Below are positions 1 to 11,180 of a stretch of 64,000 bases of DNA, in pieces. The position numbers were made by a program, and so were the translations under genes. Location: the NCBI RefSeq assembly GCF_022846615.1, contig NZ_AP025637.1:4985001-5049000 (forward strand), read 5' to 3'. The notes under the pieces are model-generated. The model worked only from the letters and a program-made list of their open reading frames with translations. It made no database searches and was not told the DNA's origin. Every line of letters begins with the position of its first letter. The stretch's first letter is position 1. Origin of the DNA: Roseomonas fluvialis (GTDB lineage: Bacteria; Pseudomonadota; Alphaproteobacteria; Acetobacterales; Acetobacteraceae).

Positions 1-92
1 CAGGCGCCACCCTGGCACGCATGGCGCATCGCGACCGCCGGCCTGCGCGCCGTACGCCCGCCCCGCTTGCCCCGCGCCCGTCGGGCGCCTAG
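1..92 (+). other. possible C-terminal tail of an upstream gene
   Basis: The first 92 bases are open in a frame that ends at a TAG at 90-92, and also in the two other forward frames. The sequence is rich in Arg, Pro and Ala codons and I cannot assign it to a family. In many alphaproteobacteria hrcA or rph lies before grpE, but nothing here confirms either. It may be the end of a gene that starts outside the window or plain intergenic sequence. Confidence 0.2.
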
Positions 93-151
93 GTGATGCA
101 CAACCGCGCAGCCACCCGGCCACGCCCGCGACCATGAGACGCGCCCCCGAG

Positions 152-730
152 ATGACCGACACCCAGGACAAGCCGATCGACCCGCACGCCCCGGACACGG
201 CCGAGGCAACCGAAACCCAGGCGCCCGAGGCCGAGGCCCCGCCGGCCGACCCCACGCCGGAGGAGCGCATCGCCGCTCTCGAGGCCGAGGTCGCCGCCTT
301 CAAGGACCGCTGGCTGCGCGCCGAGGCCGAGATGCAGAACCTGCGCACCCGCACCACGCGGGACGTCCAGGAAGCCCGCGCCTATGCCACTCAGAAATTC
401 GCCCGCGACGTGGTCGAGGCGGCCGAGAACCTGCGCCGCGGCCTCGATGCCATGCCCGGCAAGGCGGCCGACGAGTCCGAAGTCATCACGAAGATCCGCG
501 ACGGGATCGAAGGGGTGGAACGCTCCTTCATCGGCATCCTTGAGCGCAACGGCGTGAAGCGCGAGGACCCGACCGGCAAGCCCTTCGACCCCGAACTGCA
601 CCAGGCGATGGCCGAACAGCCCGCGCCCGAAGGTGTCGCGCCCGGTTCGGTCGTGGCCTGCTGGACCCCGGCCTGGACGCTGAATGGCCGGCTGCTGAAG
701 CCGGCCATGGTGGTGGTGGCGGGGAAGTAA
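152..730 (+). CDS. grpE: GrpE, nucleotide exchange factor for DnaK
   Basis: GrpE is the cytosolic co-chaperone that releases ADP from DnaK. The product (192 aa from this ATG) has the usual build: an acidic, Pro/Glu-rich N-terminal tail of about 40 residues, a long helix (around residues 40-85, with heptad-like Leu/Ala spacing and the segment 'AEMQNLRTR') and a C-terminal beta domain with the family signature 'GKPFDPELHQAM' followed by a hydrophobic end. Length is normal. An in-frame ATG at 134 would add six residues; neither start has a strong ribosome binding site, and 152 has a weak 'CGAG' just upstream. It lies on the same strand as dnaK but is separated from it by a lipoprotein gene and a convergent oxidase gene, so it is not in one operon with dnaK here. 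Confidence 0.95.
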   Translation: MTDTQDKPIDPHAPDTAEATETQAPEAEAPPADPTPEERIAALEAEVAAFKDRWLRAEAEMQNLRTRTTRDVQEARAYATQKFARDVVEAAENLRRGLDAMPGKAADESEVITKIRDGIEGVERSFIGILERNGVKREDPTGKPFDPELHQAMAEQPAPEGVAPGSVVACWTPAWTLNGRLLKPAMVVVAGK

Positions 731-781
731 CGTCCCTGCCGGCCCCGGCACTGCCCTGGACGCGTCTCCGCGCGCCCTGGG

Positions 782-863
782 TCGCGGCAACGCCTCCGGG
801 CACTTGTTTTCGCGAGCATGATCATCGGATCGGATGAGTCCATCCGACCGGGATCTGCTCTTG
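782..863 (+). repeat. dispersed hairpin repeat, family II, copy 1
   Basis: This intergenic stretch of about 82 bp is closely matched at 19456-19538. Shared blocks are 'TCGCGGCAACGCCTCCGGGC', 'TCGCGAGCAT' and a 7-bp hairpin TCGGATG-AGTC-CATCCGA (830-847), followed by 'CCGGGAT' and 'TGCTCT'. The two copies differ mostly in the linkers. It sits between grpE and the lipoprotein gene and ends 45 bases before the lipoprotein start. No transposase is associated. It could be a REP-like element or a non-autonomous mobile remnant. Confidence 0.6.
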
Positions 864-908
864 GCCCTGCGGCCGCGCGCGACGCGGCGGAACCATGAAG
901 GACTGGCG

Positions 909-1307
909 ATGCGCAGTTTCCCGGCGGCCGCGGCGCTGCTTCTCGCCCTCGCGGCCTGTGAAGCGCCGCCTGCCGCGCCGACCGGCGCGCGCCCGGCCAC
1001 CGCCGCGCCGTCGGCGCCCGCACCCGCGGACCCCGAGGTCGACCGGCTCGGCCTCGACCTGGGCATCGCCATGATCACCCAGCAATGCGAGGACCCCGCC
1101 ATCCAGCGCCAGGCGACGCGCACGCGCGATGCGGTGCTGACGCGCACCAGCCAGATCAGCGGTCAGGATCGCCGCCGCGGCGAGGAGATCTGGGCCGAGG
1201 CCGAGGCCGTGATGGCGCGCCAGGCCCGGCGCCCCGGCGCGCCCGAATGCCAGCGCGCCCTGCCTGCGCTGCGCGACGCGGAGGCGGCGGCGCGCGCCGG
1301 GCGCTGA
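909..1307 (+). CDS. small putative lipoprotein of unknown function
   Basis: The product is 132 aa. The N-terminus is a classic lipoprotein signal: Arg at position 3, a hydrophobic Ala/Leu stretch and the lipobox 'LAAC' around residues 15-18, followed by a Pro/Ala linker. The mature part is predicted helical and charged, with two further cysteines ('QQCED' and 'PECQR') that could form a disulphide. I chose the ATG at 909 because it begins the signal peptide; the open frame continues upstream to 834 through the repeat. I do not recognise the family. Its stop is 7 bases from the stop of the convergent amine oxidase gene. Confidence 0.72.
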   Translation: MRSFPAAAALLLALAACEAPPAAPTGARPATAAPSAPAPADPEVDRLGLDLGIAMITQQCEDPAIQRQATRTRDAVLTRTSQISGQDRRRGEEIWAEAEAVMARQARRPGAPECQRALPALRDAEAAARAGR

Positions 1308-1314
1308 CCCGCGT

Positions 1315-2694
1315 TCAGCCTGCCATGATCTCCCGCGCCGCGCGCCGCCCGCCCAGCAGCGCGCCGTGCGCGTAGGACGGCGCTTCCGCGGTCGCCGCCT
1401 CGCCGGCCAGAAAGATCCGGCCCGCGACCGGCCGCGCCAGGGCGCGATGATCCTCGATCGACGCACCGACCGGCAGGAAGGAATAGGCCCCGCGCGCGTA
1501 GATGTCGCGCGACCAGCGGGTGACGCGGCTGTCCACCGGGCGCGGGATGCCGTTGCCGAACATCCGCCGCAGCGCGCCCATCACCAGGTCGACCTGCGCG
1601 GCATCGGGCAGCATCTCGATCCGCTGTGCGGCCGACCCGCCGACCAGTGCGACCAGCACCGGCACGTTGAGATGCGGCTGCAGGCTGATGATCTCGGGCG
1701 CCACGTTGTCGGGCGTGGATGACAGGGATCGCAGGTATTGCGTCTCGACCGGCCAGAAGGGGCGCGGGAAGGCCAGCACGATCTTGTTCAGCAGGCCGTT
1801 GCCGATGCGTGCGATGGCGCCCTGGTGTGCGGCGGGCAGCGGCGGGTCGAAGGCCACGTCGCCGCGCTTGAGCACACCGAGCGGCAGCGTCACCACCACG
1901 CGGTCGGCGAAATAGGCCTGGTCGGCGGTGGCGACCACCACGCCATCGCCCGCCAGGCGCACGGCGCGCACGACCTGGCGCAGCTTGATGTCGAGCCCGC
2001 GCGCCAGCAGGTCGGTGATGGCGTTGTAGCCCTGGGCGAGGAGGTGGTTCTCCTCCGGAATCTCGCCCTCCCCGCCGAACCAGCCCTGGGCCGAGACTTC
2101 CGCCGCATCGCCCCCGGCATAGCCGGCCACATAGGAGGACAGCCAGGCGGCGACGCGCTGGTCGTAGGGCGTGGCGCGGGTGGTGGGGTCGAGCAGCGGC
2201 ACCGCCTCGGCCAGCGAGACGTCGCGTGCGCCGCGGTATGCGTAGGGGCTGTCATGGGCGATCAGGCGGCCGACGGTGTCGAAGATGGCGGTGGTCTCGG
2301 CCTCGGTCAGTTGGCGGCCATCGGCGTCGAACATGATGGTGCGGGAATCATAGGTCGGCATGCGGCGGATGCCGGCCTGGTCGGCCAGTGGGGTGAGGGG
2401 ATTGCCCTCCGGCCCGTGGATCCAGGCGCCGCCCATGTCGAGGCGCTGGCCGCGGAAGTCGATGGTGTGCAGGCGGCCGCCGGTGCGGGTGCGGGCTTCC
2501 AGCACGGTGACGCGGTGGCCGGCATCGTGCAGGGCGCGGGCGGCGCCGAGGCCCGACAGGCCGGCGCCGATGACCAGCACATTCAGCGTTCGCGCCGGCT
2601 GGCCGCGCGCGGCCGCTGGCAGCACGGGCGCCGTCGCCGCGGCAGCCAGCAGGCGCCAGACAGCGCGGCGGCTCAGTCCAGGCGATGCGGCCAT
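1315..2694 (-). CDS. flavin-containing amine oxidase (FAD-dependent oxidoreductase), Tat-exported
   Basis: A 459-aa monoamine/polyamine-oxidase-type flavoenzyme that would oxidise an amine to an imine or aldehyde with release of H2O2. The N-terminus holds '[12 protein letters not shown]' followed by a hydrophobic stretch, a likely Tat signal, so the enzyme probably acts in the periplasm. The Rossmann FAD motif '[15 protein letters not shown]' follows, then '[12 protein letters not shown]', 'GGAWIHG', and near the C-terminus the flavin-contact segment '[20 protein letters not shown]'. The ATG at 2694 was chosen because it puts the twin arginine near the start; the frame is open to 2808. Convergent with the lipoprotein gene and divergent from dnaK. 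The substrate cannot be told from the sequence. Confidence 0.9.
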   Translation of the reverse strand: MAASPGLSRRAVWRLLAAAATAPVLPAAARGQPARTLNVLVIGAGLSGLGAARALHDAGHRVTVLEARTRTGGRLHTIDFRGQRLDMGGAWIHGPEGNPLTPLADQAGIRRMPTYDSRTIMFDADGRQLTEAETTAIFDTVGRLIAHDSPYAYRGARDVSLAEAVPLLDPTTRATPYDQRVAAWLSSYVAGYAGGDAAEVSAQGWFGGEGEIPEENHLLAQGYNAITDLLARGLDIKLRQVVRAVRLAGDGVVVATADQAYFADRVVVTLPLGVLKRGDVAFDPPLPAAHQGAIARIGNGLLNKIVLAFPRPFWPVETQYLRSLSSTPDNVAPEIISLQPHLNVPVLVALVGGSAAQRIEMLPDAAQVDLVMGALRRMFGNGIPRPVDSRVTRWSRDIYARGAYSFLPVGASIEDHRALARPVAGRIFLAGEAATAEAPSYAHGALLGGRRAAREIMAG

Positions 2695-2827
2695 GCGCTG
2701 CGTGCTCCCGCCGGTTCGTTCCGGAAATGCTAGGGAAGTTGCACCGCCCCACGCAACCGGCGGCTGCGCCATCTGCGGCCGGCGCGCCGCACCGTGGCCG
2801 ATTTGCACAGTCGACCCCGTCGCGACC

Positions 2828-2856
2828 CTTGTCCGCGACGCGCGGGATCAATACAT
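2828..2856 (+). promoter_or_regulatory. possible dnaK promoter
   Basis: CTTG (2828-2831) is followed after 17 bases by CAATACAT (2849-2856), which loosely resembles the alphaproteobacterial RpoH heat-shock pattern (CTTG, 17-18 bases, C-rich/TAT box). It also reads as a weak housekeeping promoter, TTGTCC-N17-TACATC. It lies about 140 bases before dnaK. No CIRCE inverted repeat is visible, which leaves RpoH as the likelier heat control. The match is weak. Confidence 0.25.
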
Positions 2857-2996
2857 CCGTTGCGTCACTTGCCCCGCTTTCGTGCGGGGACCCCCAGCCA
2901 CCCATCCGCCGCGGCCCGCGCCGCCGGTCAGCACAGGGGGCGGGCATGGCGCCAAATCCGGGCCATCCCCGCCTGCCGAAGAAGGAGAGTACTCGG

Positions 2997-4925
<1,929 letters not shown>

Positions 4926-5086
4926 CGGACAGGCGGGCCTGCGCCATGCTATCCGCCGCCCGGCCCTTCACAGGACCGGGCGGCGTTTCCATGCGGGATG
5001 CACGATGACCAGCGCGACCAGGGCGACATCATGGCCTGAGGCCGCCGGCGCAGGCCGGCGGCCTCCCACCCATGTCCGCCCCGATC

Positions 5087-5213
5087 GGATCGCGGCCCTG
5101 CCGCGATCCGGGAGCGTACAGCGCGACCGCGCCCAACCCGCCCTGCGCCGCCAGCGCAACAGCGCATGGCGCGAAGGCAAGCCGGCCAGCTGGCCGGCGC
5201 CCGCCGTCTGAGG
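5087..5213 (-). repeat. structured dispersed repeat, family I, copy A
   Basis: Read on the minus strand, this is the same element as at 17986-18171, 24854-24990 and 40491-40630. It starts with 'CCTCAGACGGCGGGCGCCGG', has an 18-base palindrome (GCCGGCCAGC...; 5181-5198), then the shared core that includes 'TTCGCGCC', 'GCGCTGGCGGCG', 'TTGGGCGCGGTCGCGCT' and 'ACGCTCCCGG', and closes with a perfect 10-bp stem-loop GGATCGCGGC-agg-GCCGCGATCC (5087-5109). It ends 9 bases before the dnaJ start. Nearer dnaK there is a separate 12-bp hairpin (5038-5065, GAGGCCGCCGGC/GCCGGCGGCCTC) without a T-tract. This copy is the only one of the four in reverse orientation. Confidence 0.7.
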
Positions 5214-5222
5214 GCCAAGCAA

Positions 5223-6374
5223 ATGGCAAAGCGTGACTATTACGAAGTGCTGGGCGTTGCCCGCGACGCGGGCGAGGAGGACCTGAAGAAGGCCTACCGC
5301 AAGCTCGCGATGAAGTGGCACCCCGACCGCAACCAGGGCGACAAGGAAGCCGAGGCCAAGTTCAAGGAGCTGAACGAGGCCTACGACGTCCTGAAGGATG
5401 CCGAGAAGCGCGCCGCCTATGACCGCTACGGCCACGCCGCCTTCGAACAGGGCGGCGGCCCCGGCGGCTTCGGCGGTGGCGGCAGCCCCTTCGGCGGCGC
5501 CTTTGAAGACATCTTCGAGGAAATGTTCGGCCGCTTCGGCGGCGGGCGTGGGGGCGCGCGCGGCGGCGCCACCGGCCGCGGCGCCGACCTGCGCACCCAG
5601 GTCGAGATCAGCCTGGAAGAAGCCTTCGCCGGCACCAAGACCAATATCCGCATCTCGACATCCGTCAGCTGCGAGGCCTGCAAGGGCACCGGCGCGGAAG
5701 GTGCGAGCGCGGCTGGCGCGCAGACCTGCCCGGGCTGCCAGGGTTCCGGGAAGATCCGCGCGCAGCAGGGCTTTTTCCTGATCGAACGCACCTGCCCCAC
5801 CTGCGGCGGGTCGGGCCGTATCATCAAGAACCCTTGCAAGGTCTGCCAGGGCGCGGGCCGCGTGCAGCGCGAACGCACGCTGAACGTGACCATCCCGCCG
5901 GGTGTCGAGGACGGAACGCGCATTCGCCTGGCCGGCGAAGGCGAGGCCGGGCTGCGCGGCGCCCCCGCCGGCGACCTGTATGTGGACATCGCCCTGAAGC
6001 CGCACCCGATCTTCCAGCGGGAGGGGGCGAACATCTTCATTCGCGTGCCCCTTCGCATGTCGCAGGCGGCACTCGGCGGGCATGTCGAGGTACCATCCAT
6101 TGATGGCGGGCGCACCCGCGTCACCATCCCGGCCGGCAGCCAGACCGGCGACCAGTTCCGGCTGCGCGGCAAGGGCTTCTCGGTGCTGCGGTCGGCCGCG
6201 CGGGGCGACATGTATGTGCAGGTCAGCGTCGAGACGCCGCAGAACCTGACGCCGAAGCAGCGCGAACTGCTCGAGCAGTTCGAGGAAGAGGCCGCCAAGG
6301 GCGGCCGTTCGAGCCCCGAGAACGAGGGCTTCTTCGCCAAGGTGAAGGAATTCTGGGACGGGCTCGGGCGGTAG
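5223..6374 (+). CDS. dnaJ: chaperone protein DnaJ (Hsp40)
   Basis: DnaJ delivers unfolded protein to DnaK and stimulates its ATPase. The 383-aa product has a J domain at residues 1-70 with the essential HPD at 33-35, a Gly/Phe-rich linker (about residues 75-115), four zinc-binding CxxCxGxG repeats ('CEACKGTG', 'CPGCQGSG', 'CPTCGGSG', 'CKVCQGAG') and the two C-terminal beta domains. It is a full-length type I DnaJ. The ATG at 5223 begins the conserved '[12 protein letters not shown]'; the frame is open upstream through the repeat element, which is not conserved coding sequence. The repeat directly before the start may affect its expression separately from dnaK. Confidence 0.98.
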   Translation: MAKRDYYEVLGVARDAGEEDLKKAYRKLAMKWHPDRNQGDKEAEAKFKELNEAYDVLKDAEKRAAYDRYGHAAFEQGGGPGGFGGGGSPFGGAFEDIFEEMFGRFGGGRGGARGGATGRGADLRTQVEISLEEAFAGTKTNIRISTSVSCEACKGTGAEGASAAGAQTCPGCQGSGKIRAQQGFFLIERTCPTCGGSGRIIKNPCKVCQGAGRVQRERTLNVTIPPGVEDGTRIRLAGEGEAGLRGAPAGDLYVDIALKPHPIFQREGANIFIRVPLRMSQAALGGHVEVPSIDGGRTRVTIPAGSQTGDQFRLRGKGFSVLRSAARGDMYVQVSVETPQNLTPKQRELLEQFEEEAAKGGRSSPENEGFFAKVKEFWDGLGR

Positions 6375-6509
6375 CGTCCGCGGCCGCGCGACCGGCGGGA
6401 CAGCACCGCCATGCGGGGCCGCCACGCGTGACGCCGGCCGGGCAGCGTGGCCCGGCCAGGTCGGTGCTGCACCGGCGGGGCGCGTGGCCTGCCGGTACGG
6501 CGGGGATGG

Positions 6510-6887
6510 TCAGACCATCGGCATCGCCCAGTACTCGTCCACCTGGCGGCGCCGGTCGTGCCAGCCTTCCTCGATGGTCGGCGCCTTCTCCAGCCGGTCG
6601 CGATCGAGCTTCACGACATAGCCTTCCAGCCGCGTGTCGTACTTCAGCATCTCCCACGGCAGCGGGTAGTGCTTCGACCCGATGCCGAGAAAGCCGCCGA
6701 AGGACAGCACGGCATAGGCGACGCGGCCGGTGCCCTTGTCGAGCATCACGTCCTCGATGCTGCCGACGTTCTCCCCGTGCAGGTCATACACGGAGGTGCC
6801 GGCAACCTTGCCGCCGGCGATCAGGTGGCCGGCCGTAGGCGCGGTGAGGTCGGCGGTGGTGGGGCGGGCATCCTGGCGAGGATCCAT
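6510..6887 (-). CDS. PRC-barrel domain protein
   Basis: A 125-aa protein with a single PRC-barrel domain: 'AGTSVYDLHGENVGSIEDVMLDKG', shown here as 'VYDLHGENVGSIEDVMLD', then 'AYAVLSFGGFLGIG' and 'KHYPLPWEML'. PRC barrels are small beta domains found in the photosynthetic reaction centre H subunit and in RimM, and many free-standing copies occur in alphaproteobacteria with unknown roles, often thought to be surface- or stress-related. A good ribosome binding site ('AAAAGGAG') precedes the ATG at 6887. It is divergent from dapB and convergent with dnaJ. No signal peptide or membrane segment is seen. Confidence 0.85.
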   Translation of the reverse strand: MDPRQDARPTTADLTAPTAGHLIAGGKVAGTSVYDLHGENVGSIEDVMLDKGTGRVAYAVLSFGGFLGIGSKHYPLPWEMLKYDTRLEGYVVKLDRDRLEKAPTIEEGWHDRRRQVDEYWAMPMV

Positions 6888-7010
6888 GGCGTTTCTCCTT
6901 TTGTCGTCGGTGTCTGCCGGATCAACGCGGTGCGCAGCCCTGGGTTGCGCCAGGCTTGACCGGTGCCGGCGCCCGCCGCACAGGCTGCCGGACCACCAGG
7001 AGGCCGCATC

Positions 7011-7778
7011 ATGACCATCCGCATCGGCATCGCCGGCATCTCCGGCCGCATGGGCCGCCTGCTGGCCGAGGAAGTCGCCGCCGCCGGGGCGCTGCTGGCC
7101 GGCGGCACGACACGGTCGGGCGCGGCCCCCGCCGGCGCCGCCGTGCTGCCGGACTTCGCCGCGCTGTGCGCCGCCGCCGATGTCGTGATCGACTTCACCC
7201 ACGCCCATGCCGCCGCCGCGCATGCGCAGGCCGCCGCGGCGGCGGGCACGGCCTTCATCCTGGGTTCCTCGGGCCTGTCGGCCGCCGATGAAGCGGCGGT
7301 GTCGGCGGCGGCGGGGCGCATCCCGATCGTCTATGCCGCCAACTTCGCGCCGGGCGTGAACCTGTTCCTGGCGATCGCCGAACGCATGGCCGCCGCGCTG
7401 CCCGGCGCACAATACGATGCCGAGATCGTCGAGATGCACCACCGCCAGAAGGTGGACGCGCCATCCGGCACGGCGGTCGCGCTGGGCCGCGCCGTGGCGG
7501 CCGGGCGCGGGACCACGCTGGAGGAGGCTGGGCGCGAGTCGGGGCGCGACGGGCATTGCGGACCGCGCGGCACCGGCACCATCGGCTTCGCCGCGCTGCG
7601 CGGCGGCCAGGTGGTGGGCGACCACACGCTGGTCTTCGCCGCGGCGTCCGAGCAGATCAGCCTGACGCACCAGTCCTTCGATCGGCGGGTCTACGCGACG
7701 GGCGCGGTGCGGGCGGCGCTGTGGGTGCGCGGGCGCGCCCCCGGGCTGTACGGGATGCGGGACGTGCTGGGGATGTGA
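7011..7778 (+). CDS. dapB: 4-hydroxy-tetrahydrodipicolinate reductase
   Basis: DapB reduces hydroxy-tetrahydrodipicolinate with NAD(P)H in the diaminopimelate/lysine pathway. The 255-aa product has the Rossmann motif 'GIAGISGRMGR' at residues 6-16, 'VIDFTHAHA', 'LGSSGLS', 'ANFAPGVNLF' and the active-site segment 'HHRQKVDAPSGTA', where the His and the Lys are the catalytic residues of the family. The start has a clear ribosome binding site ('CCAGGAGG'). It is upstream of metK, separated by about 190 bases that hold a probable metK promoter, so the two genes are probably transcribed separately. Confidence 0.97.
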   Translation: MTIRIGIAGISGRMGRLLAEEVAAAGALLAGGTTRSGAAPAGAAVLPDFAALCAAADVVIDFTHAHAAAAHAQAAAAAGTAFILGSSGLSAADEAAVSAAAGRIPIVYAANFAPGVNLFLAIAERMAAALPGAQYDAEIVEMHHRQKVDAPSGTAVALGRAVAAGRGTTLEEAGRESGRDGHCGPRGTGTIGFAALRGGQVVGDHTLVFAAASEQISLTHQSFDRRVYATGAVRAALWVRGRAPGLYGMRDVLGM

Positions 7779-7860
7779 GGTCGGGCGGTGCATCAGCGCA
7801 GCCGCCAGTAGCGGCGGTTGCCGCCCGCGCGCCGGATCAGTCGCGCGTACACCCGCCGCC

Positions 7861-7889
7861 TTGACCCCGCCACACCCCCTTGCGATACG
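7861..7889 (+). promoter_or_regulatory. probable metK promoter
   Basis: TTGACC (7861-7866) and GATACG (7884-7889) are separated by exactly 17 bases. The -35 box matches the housekeeping consensus at five of six positions and the -10 box at three of six. It lies 81 bases upstream of the metK start. I saw no convincing SAM or SAH riboswitch fold in the leader. Confidence 0.4.
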
Positions 7890-7970
7890 CCCCCGTCCCG
7901 GATTCCCCGGGCCCAGCCCGCCGGGGCGTCCCGCCGGCGAAATCCACGCGACAAGAGGCCGAACCAAGCC

Positions 7971-9158
7971 ATGCGCGATACCGGCGAGTATCTTTTCACC
8001 TCCGAATCCGTTTCCGAGGGCCATCCCGACAAGGTCGCGGACCGCATCTCGGACACCGTGCTCGATGCGTTCCTGTCGGCCGATCCCTATTCCCGCGTCG
8101 CCTGCGAGACGCTGGTCACCACCAACCGCGTGGTCATCGCCGGTGAAGTGCGCGGCCCCGGGTCGGTCACCCCCGACTACCTGAAGCACCTGGCGCGCCT
8201 GGCCATCCACGACATCGGCTACGAGCAGGACGGCTTCCACTGGCAGAACGCCAGCGTCGAATGCCACTTGCACGCCCAGTCCGCGCACATCGCGCAGGGC
8301 GTGGACGCCGCCGGCAACAAGGATGAAGGTGCCGGCGACCAGGGCATCATGTTCGGCTACGCCTGCACCGAGACGCCGGAACTGATGCCCGCGCCGCTGT
8401 ACTACGCGCACCTGATCCTGCGCCGCATCAACGAGCTGCGCCGCATCAAGAACCCCTCGGTCGAGGGCCTGCTGCCCGACGCCAAGTCGCAGGTCACGCT
8501 GAAGTACGTGGACGGCAAGCCGGTCGGCGCGACGTCGATCGTGCTCTCGACCCAGCATGTCGAGGGCATGGAGCAGGCGCAGATCAAGGCGATGGTGAAG
8601 CCGCTGATCGCCGCCGCCCTGCCGGATGGCTGGATGTGCCCCGATGCCGAACTGTACGTGAACCCGACCGGCCAGTTCGTGATCGGCGGGCCGGACGGCG
8701 ATTGCGGCCTGACCGGGCGCAAGATCATCGTCGACACCTACGGCGGCGCGGCCCCGCATGGCGGCGGCGCGTTCTCGGGCAAGGACCCGACCAAGGTGGA
8801 CCGCTCGGCTGCCTATGCCGCGCGCTATGTTGCGAAGAACGTCGTCGCCGCCGGCCTGGCGGACAAGTGCACCATCCAGGTTTCCTACGCGATCGGCGTG
8901 GCGAAGCCGCTGTCGGTGTATTTCGACCTGCACGGCACCGGCCGCGACGTGGACGAGGTGAAGCTGGCCAAGGTGATCGACGGCCTGGTGAACCTGAGCC
9001 CGCGCGGCATCCGCGAGCACCTGCACCTGAACCGCCCGATCTACGTCCCGACCAGCGCCTATGGCCATTTCGGCCGCACGCCGGACGACGAGACGGGCAC
9101 CTTCACCTGGGAACGCACCGACCTGGTTCCCGAGCTGAAGCGGGCCTTCGGCAGGTGA
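7971..9158 (+). CDS. metK: S-adenosylmethionine synthetase
   Basis: MetK makes S-adenosylmethionine from methionine and ATP. The 395-aa product carries the N-terminal '[20 protein letters not shown]' (catalytic His 18), the '[12 protein letters not shown]' signature and the P-loop-like '[19 protein letters not shown]' signature, and aligns over the full family length. The ATG at 7971 begins the conserved region. It overlaps the next gene by four bases if trmB uses the GTG at 9155, so methyl-donor synthesis is coupled to a SAM-dependent tRNA methyltransferase, a common arrangement in alphaproteobacteria. Confidence 0.98.
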   Translation: MRDTGEYLFTSESVSEGHPDKVADRISDTVLDAFLSADPYSRVACETLVTTNRVVIAGEVRGPGSVTPDYLKHLARLAIHDIGYEQDGFHWQNASVECHLHAQSAHIAQGVDAAGNKDEGAGDQGIMFGYACTETPELMPAPLYYAHLILRRINELRRIKNPSVEGLLPDAKSQVTLKYVDGKPVGATSIVLSTQHVEGMEQAQIKAMVKPLIAAALPDGWMCPDAELYVNPTGQFVIGGPDGDCGLTGRKIIVDTYGGAAPHGGGAFSGKDPTKVDRSAAYAARYVAKNVVAAGLADKCTIQVSYAIGVAKPLSVYFDLHGTGRDVDEVKLAKVIDGLVNLSPRGIREHLHLNRPIYVPTSAYGHFGRTPDDETGTFTWERTDLVPELKRAFGR

Positions 9159-9913
9159 TCGACGGCGGCGACGCGCGGCGCGGGGATGCCCCGCATCGCG
9201 CCCCCGCATTGACGCCCGACGGTATCCCCGACCGGCTCTATGGCCGCCGCCGCGGGCATCCCTTGCGCCCGCGGCAGGACCGCCTGATGCAACTGGCGCT
9301 GCCGCGCTTCCGCCTGACCGCGGCGGAAGCCGCGCAGGCGCATGTGCTGTTCCCGGATGCCGAGGCGCTGTGGCTGGAAGTCGGCTTCGGCGGTGGCGAA
9401 CACGCGCTGGCGCTGGCCGCGGCGCACCCGTCGGTGGCGCTGATCGCCTCCGAGGTCTTCGAGAACGGCCTGTGTTCCCTGCTGACGCGCGTGGTGCCCG
9501 ACGGGGCAGAGGCAACCGCCCCACCCCCGCCACGCCTGCGCCTGTGGCCCGAGGATGCGCGCCACCTGGTCGCCCTGCTGCCCGATGCGGCGCTGGGGCG
9601 GCTGTATCTGATGTTCCCCGACCCCTGGCCAAAGGCGCGGCACGCCAAGCGGCGCTTCGTCAACCGCGCCATGCTGCCGGTGGTGGCGCGCGTGCTGCGC
9701 CCCGGCGCGGAATGGCGGATCGCGTCCGACGACCCGACCTACCAGGCCTGGGTCGAGGAGGTGTTCGCCGACCAGTCGCTGTTCATGCCGCGCCTCGATA
9801 CGGTGCAGCGCCCGGCCGACTGGCACCCGACGCGCTATGAGGCGAAGGCGATCCGCGAGGGCCGCACGCCCCGCTACTGGATCTTTGCGCGGAGCGACGT
9901 GCCGTGCAGCTGA
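9155..9913 (+). CDS. trmB: tRNA (guanine-N7-)-methyltransferase
   Basis: TrmB methylates G46 of tRNA with S-adenosylmethionine. The 252-aa product shows '[14 protein letters not shown]' near the N-terminus, the SAM-binding motif '[15 protein letters not shown]', and the catalytic/substrate segment '[17 protein letters not shown]'. The GTG at 9155 overlaps the metK stop (GTGA) and includes the conserved 'LYGRRRG' block, which an ATG at 9286 would lose. The first 25 residues are poorly conserved, so a TTG at 9209 is a possible alternative. Its last 10 bases overlap the following dehydrogenase gene. Confidence 0.93.
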   Translation: MIDGGDARRGDAPHRAPALTPDGIPDRLYGRRRGHPLRPRQDRLMQLALPRFRLTAAEAAQAHVLFPDAEALWLEVGFGGGEHALALAAAHPSVALIASEVFENGLCSLLTRVVPDGAEATAPPPPRLRLWPEDARHLVALLPDAALGRLYLMFPDPWPKARHAKRRFVNRAMLPVVARVLRPGAEWRIASDDPTYQAWVEEVFADQSLFMPRLDTVQRPADWHPTRYEAKAIREGRTPRYWIFARSDVPCS

Positions 9914-10662
9914 ACGGCGCCGCCACGCTCGTGACCGGCGCCGGCTCCGGCCTCGGCGCCGCGACCGCGGAGACGCTGTCGCGCGCCGGTGCGCGGGTGG
10001 TGGCGATGGACCTGAATGCCGATGGCCTCGCCGCGGTCACGGCGCGCTGCGGCGCCACGCCCGCGACAGGCGACGTCGCGAACGAAGCCGATGTCACCGC
10101 CGCGCTCGATGCCGCATCGGCGCTTGGCCCGCTGCGGCTTGTCGTGAACTGCGCCGGGATCGCACCGGCCGCGCGCGTGGTGGGGCGGAATGGCGCGCAT
10201 GACCTGGCGCTGTTCGAACGCACGCTGCGGGTGAACCTGCTCGGCACCTTCAACGTGCTGCGCCTCGCGGCGGCGCGGATGCAGGCGCTGGAGGCCACGC
10301 CTCCCGACGGCGAACGCGGCGTGATCGTCAACACCGCCTCGATCGCCGCCGAGGATGGGCAGGTCGGCCAATGCGCCTATGCCGCGTCCAAGGCCGGCGT
10401 GATCGGCCTGACGCTGCCGGCTGCGCGAGAACTGGCCCGCACGGGAATCCGCGTGGTCACGATCGCGCCCGGCCTGTTCGAGACGCCGATGCTGGCCGGA
10501 TTGCCCGAGGCCGCGCAGGCTGCCATCCGCGCCCTGCCGCCCTTCCCCGCGCGGCTCGGCCGGCCCGAGGAATTCGCGGCGATGGTTCTGGCCATCTGCG
10601 CCAATCCGCTGCTGAACGGGACAACGCTACGGCTGGATTCGGCGCTGCGGCTGCCGCCCTGA
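9904..10662 (+). CDS. SDR family dehydrogenase (3-hydroxyacyl-CoA dehydrogenase type-2-like)
   Basis: A 252-aa classical short-chain dehydrogenase with GTG start. It has the cofactor motif 'VTGAGSGLGAATAETL', an acidic residue after the second strand ('AMDLNADG', favouring NAD), 'NCAGIAPAARV', the catalytic Ser in 'VNTASIAAEDGQ' and Tyr-Lys in 'YAASKAGVIGL'. The order and wording of these blocks resemble the HSD17B10 / 3-hydroxy-2-methylbutyryl-CoA dehydrogenase group that acts in isoleucine and fatty acid oxidation. The substrate is inferred only from that similarity. It overlaps the end of trmB by 10 bases, so it is probably the last gene of the metK-trmB transcript. Confidence 0.88.
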   Translation: MQLNGAATLVTGAGSGLGAATAETLSRAGARVVAMDLNADGLAAVTARCGATPATGDVANEADVTAALDAASALGPLRLVVNCAGIAPAARVVGRNGAHDLALFERTLRVNLLGTFNVLRLAAARMQALEATPPDGERGVIVNTASIAAEDGQVGQCAYAASKAGVIGLTLPAARELARTGIRVVTIAPGLFETPMLAGLPEAAQAAIRALPPFPARLGRPEEFAAMVLAICANPLLNGTTLRLDSALRLPP

Positions 10663-10666
10663 GCGC

Positions 10667-11023
10667 CTAAGGCGGCGGCAGCGCGCGATCCGCGCTGCAG
10701 CGCTCGAGAGGTAGTTGCTGGACCGATCCGATCCGCCGGATGCTCTGCGTGCGCGCATCCGTCACCACGCTCATGCAGGCACAGCCGTACCCGTAGTAGC
10801 CATTGGTGCGCACCCAGTGCCGCTCGGTCAGGTCCGGGATGTTGTCCATGCCCGCCGGCCTCGGGCCACCCTGCGACATGATGTCCCAGCGCCCGTCGCG
10901 GTCGACCAGCCACCAGTTTGCGGGCGTCGGATTATGGATCCAGCCGCAGCGGCGCTCCTGCGCCAGCGCGGGGCACGCGGCGAGCACCGCAATAAGCACA
11001 AGGACAGCACCGCGTATCGTCAT
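10667..11023 (-). CDS. secreted DUF4087 family protein
   Basis: A 118-aa protein with a cleavable signal peptide (hydrophobic residues 5-20, cleavage probably after 'ALA' at about 21). The mature part has the DUF4087 pattern: 'RRCGWIHNPTPANWWL', 'DRDGRWDI', 'NGYYGYGCACMSV' and a final cysteine in 'LERCSAD'. Four mature cysteines suggest disulphides in the periplasm. The function of the family is unknown. The start at 11023 was chosen because it opens the signal peptide. Convergent with the dehydrogenase gene, four bases apart. Confidence 0.82.
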   Translation of the reverse strand: MTIRGAVLVLIAVLAACPALAQERRCGWIHNPTPANWWLVDRDGRWDIMSQGGPRPAGMDNIPDLTERHWVRTNGYYGYGCACMSVVTDARTQSIRRIGSVQQLPLERCSADRALPPP

Positions 11024-11180
11024 GTGCTCAGCATCGCACGCGCGCAGGACCGTCGCCACGGACCATCGACCGCACATGCGCCGCACCCTGACGCCTTTCA
11101 TGCCGCCTTGCGGAACGCTTCACGACACGGCTTGACGCACATGCGTGGCTCAAGCCGGACCTGCTGGCCGCCGCGCCCCT

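Noticed and set aside
2695-2996. CIRCE operator upstream of dnaK
   Set aside because: No TTAGCACTC/GAGTGCTAA inverted repeat is present here or before grpE.
5038-5065. 12-bp hairpin after dnaK as an intrinsic terminator
   Set aside because: The stem is strong but it lies over 110 bases after the stop and has no T-tract; noted only in the entry of the adjacent repeat.
7779-7970. SAM or SAH riboswitch in the metK leader
   Set aside because: Some small hairpins exist, but I could not find the conserved core of any SAM or SAH riboswitch class. A covariance-model scan would settle it.
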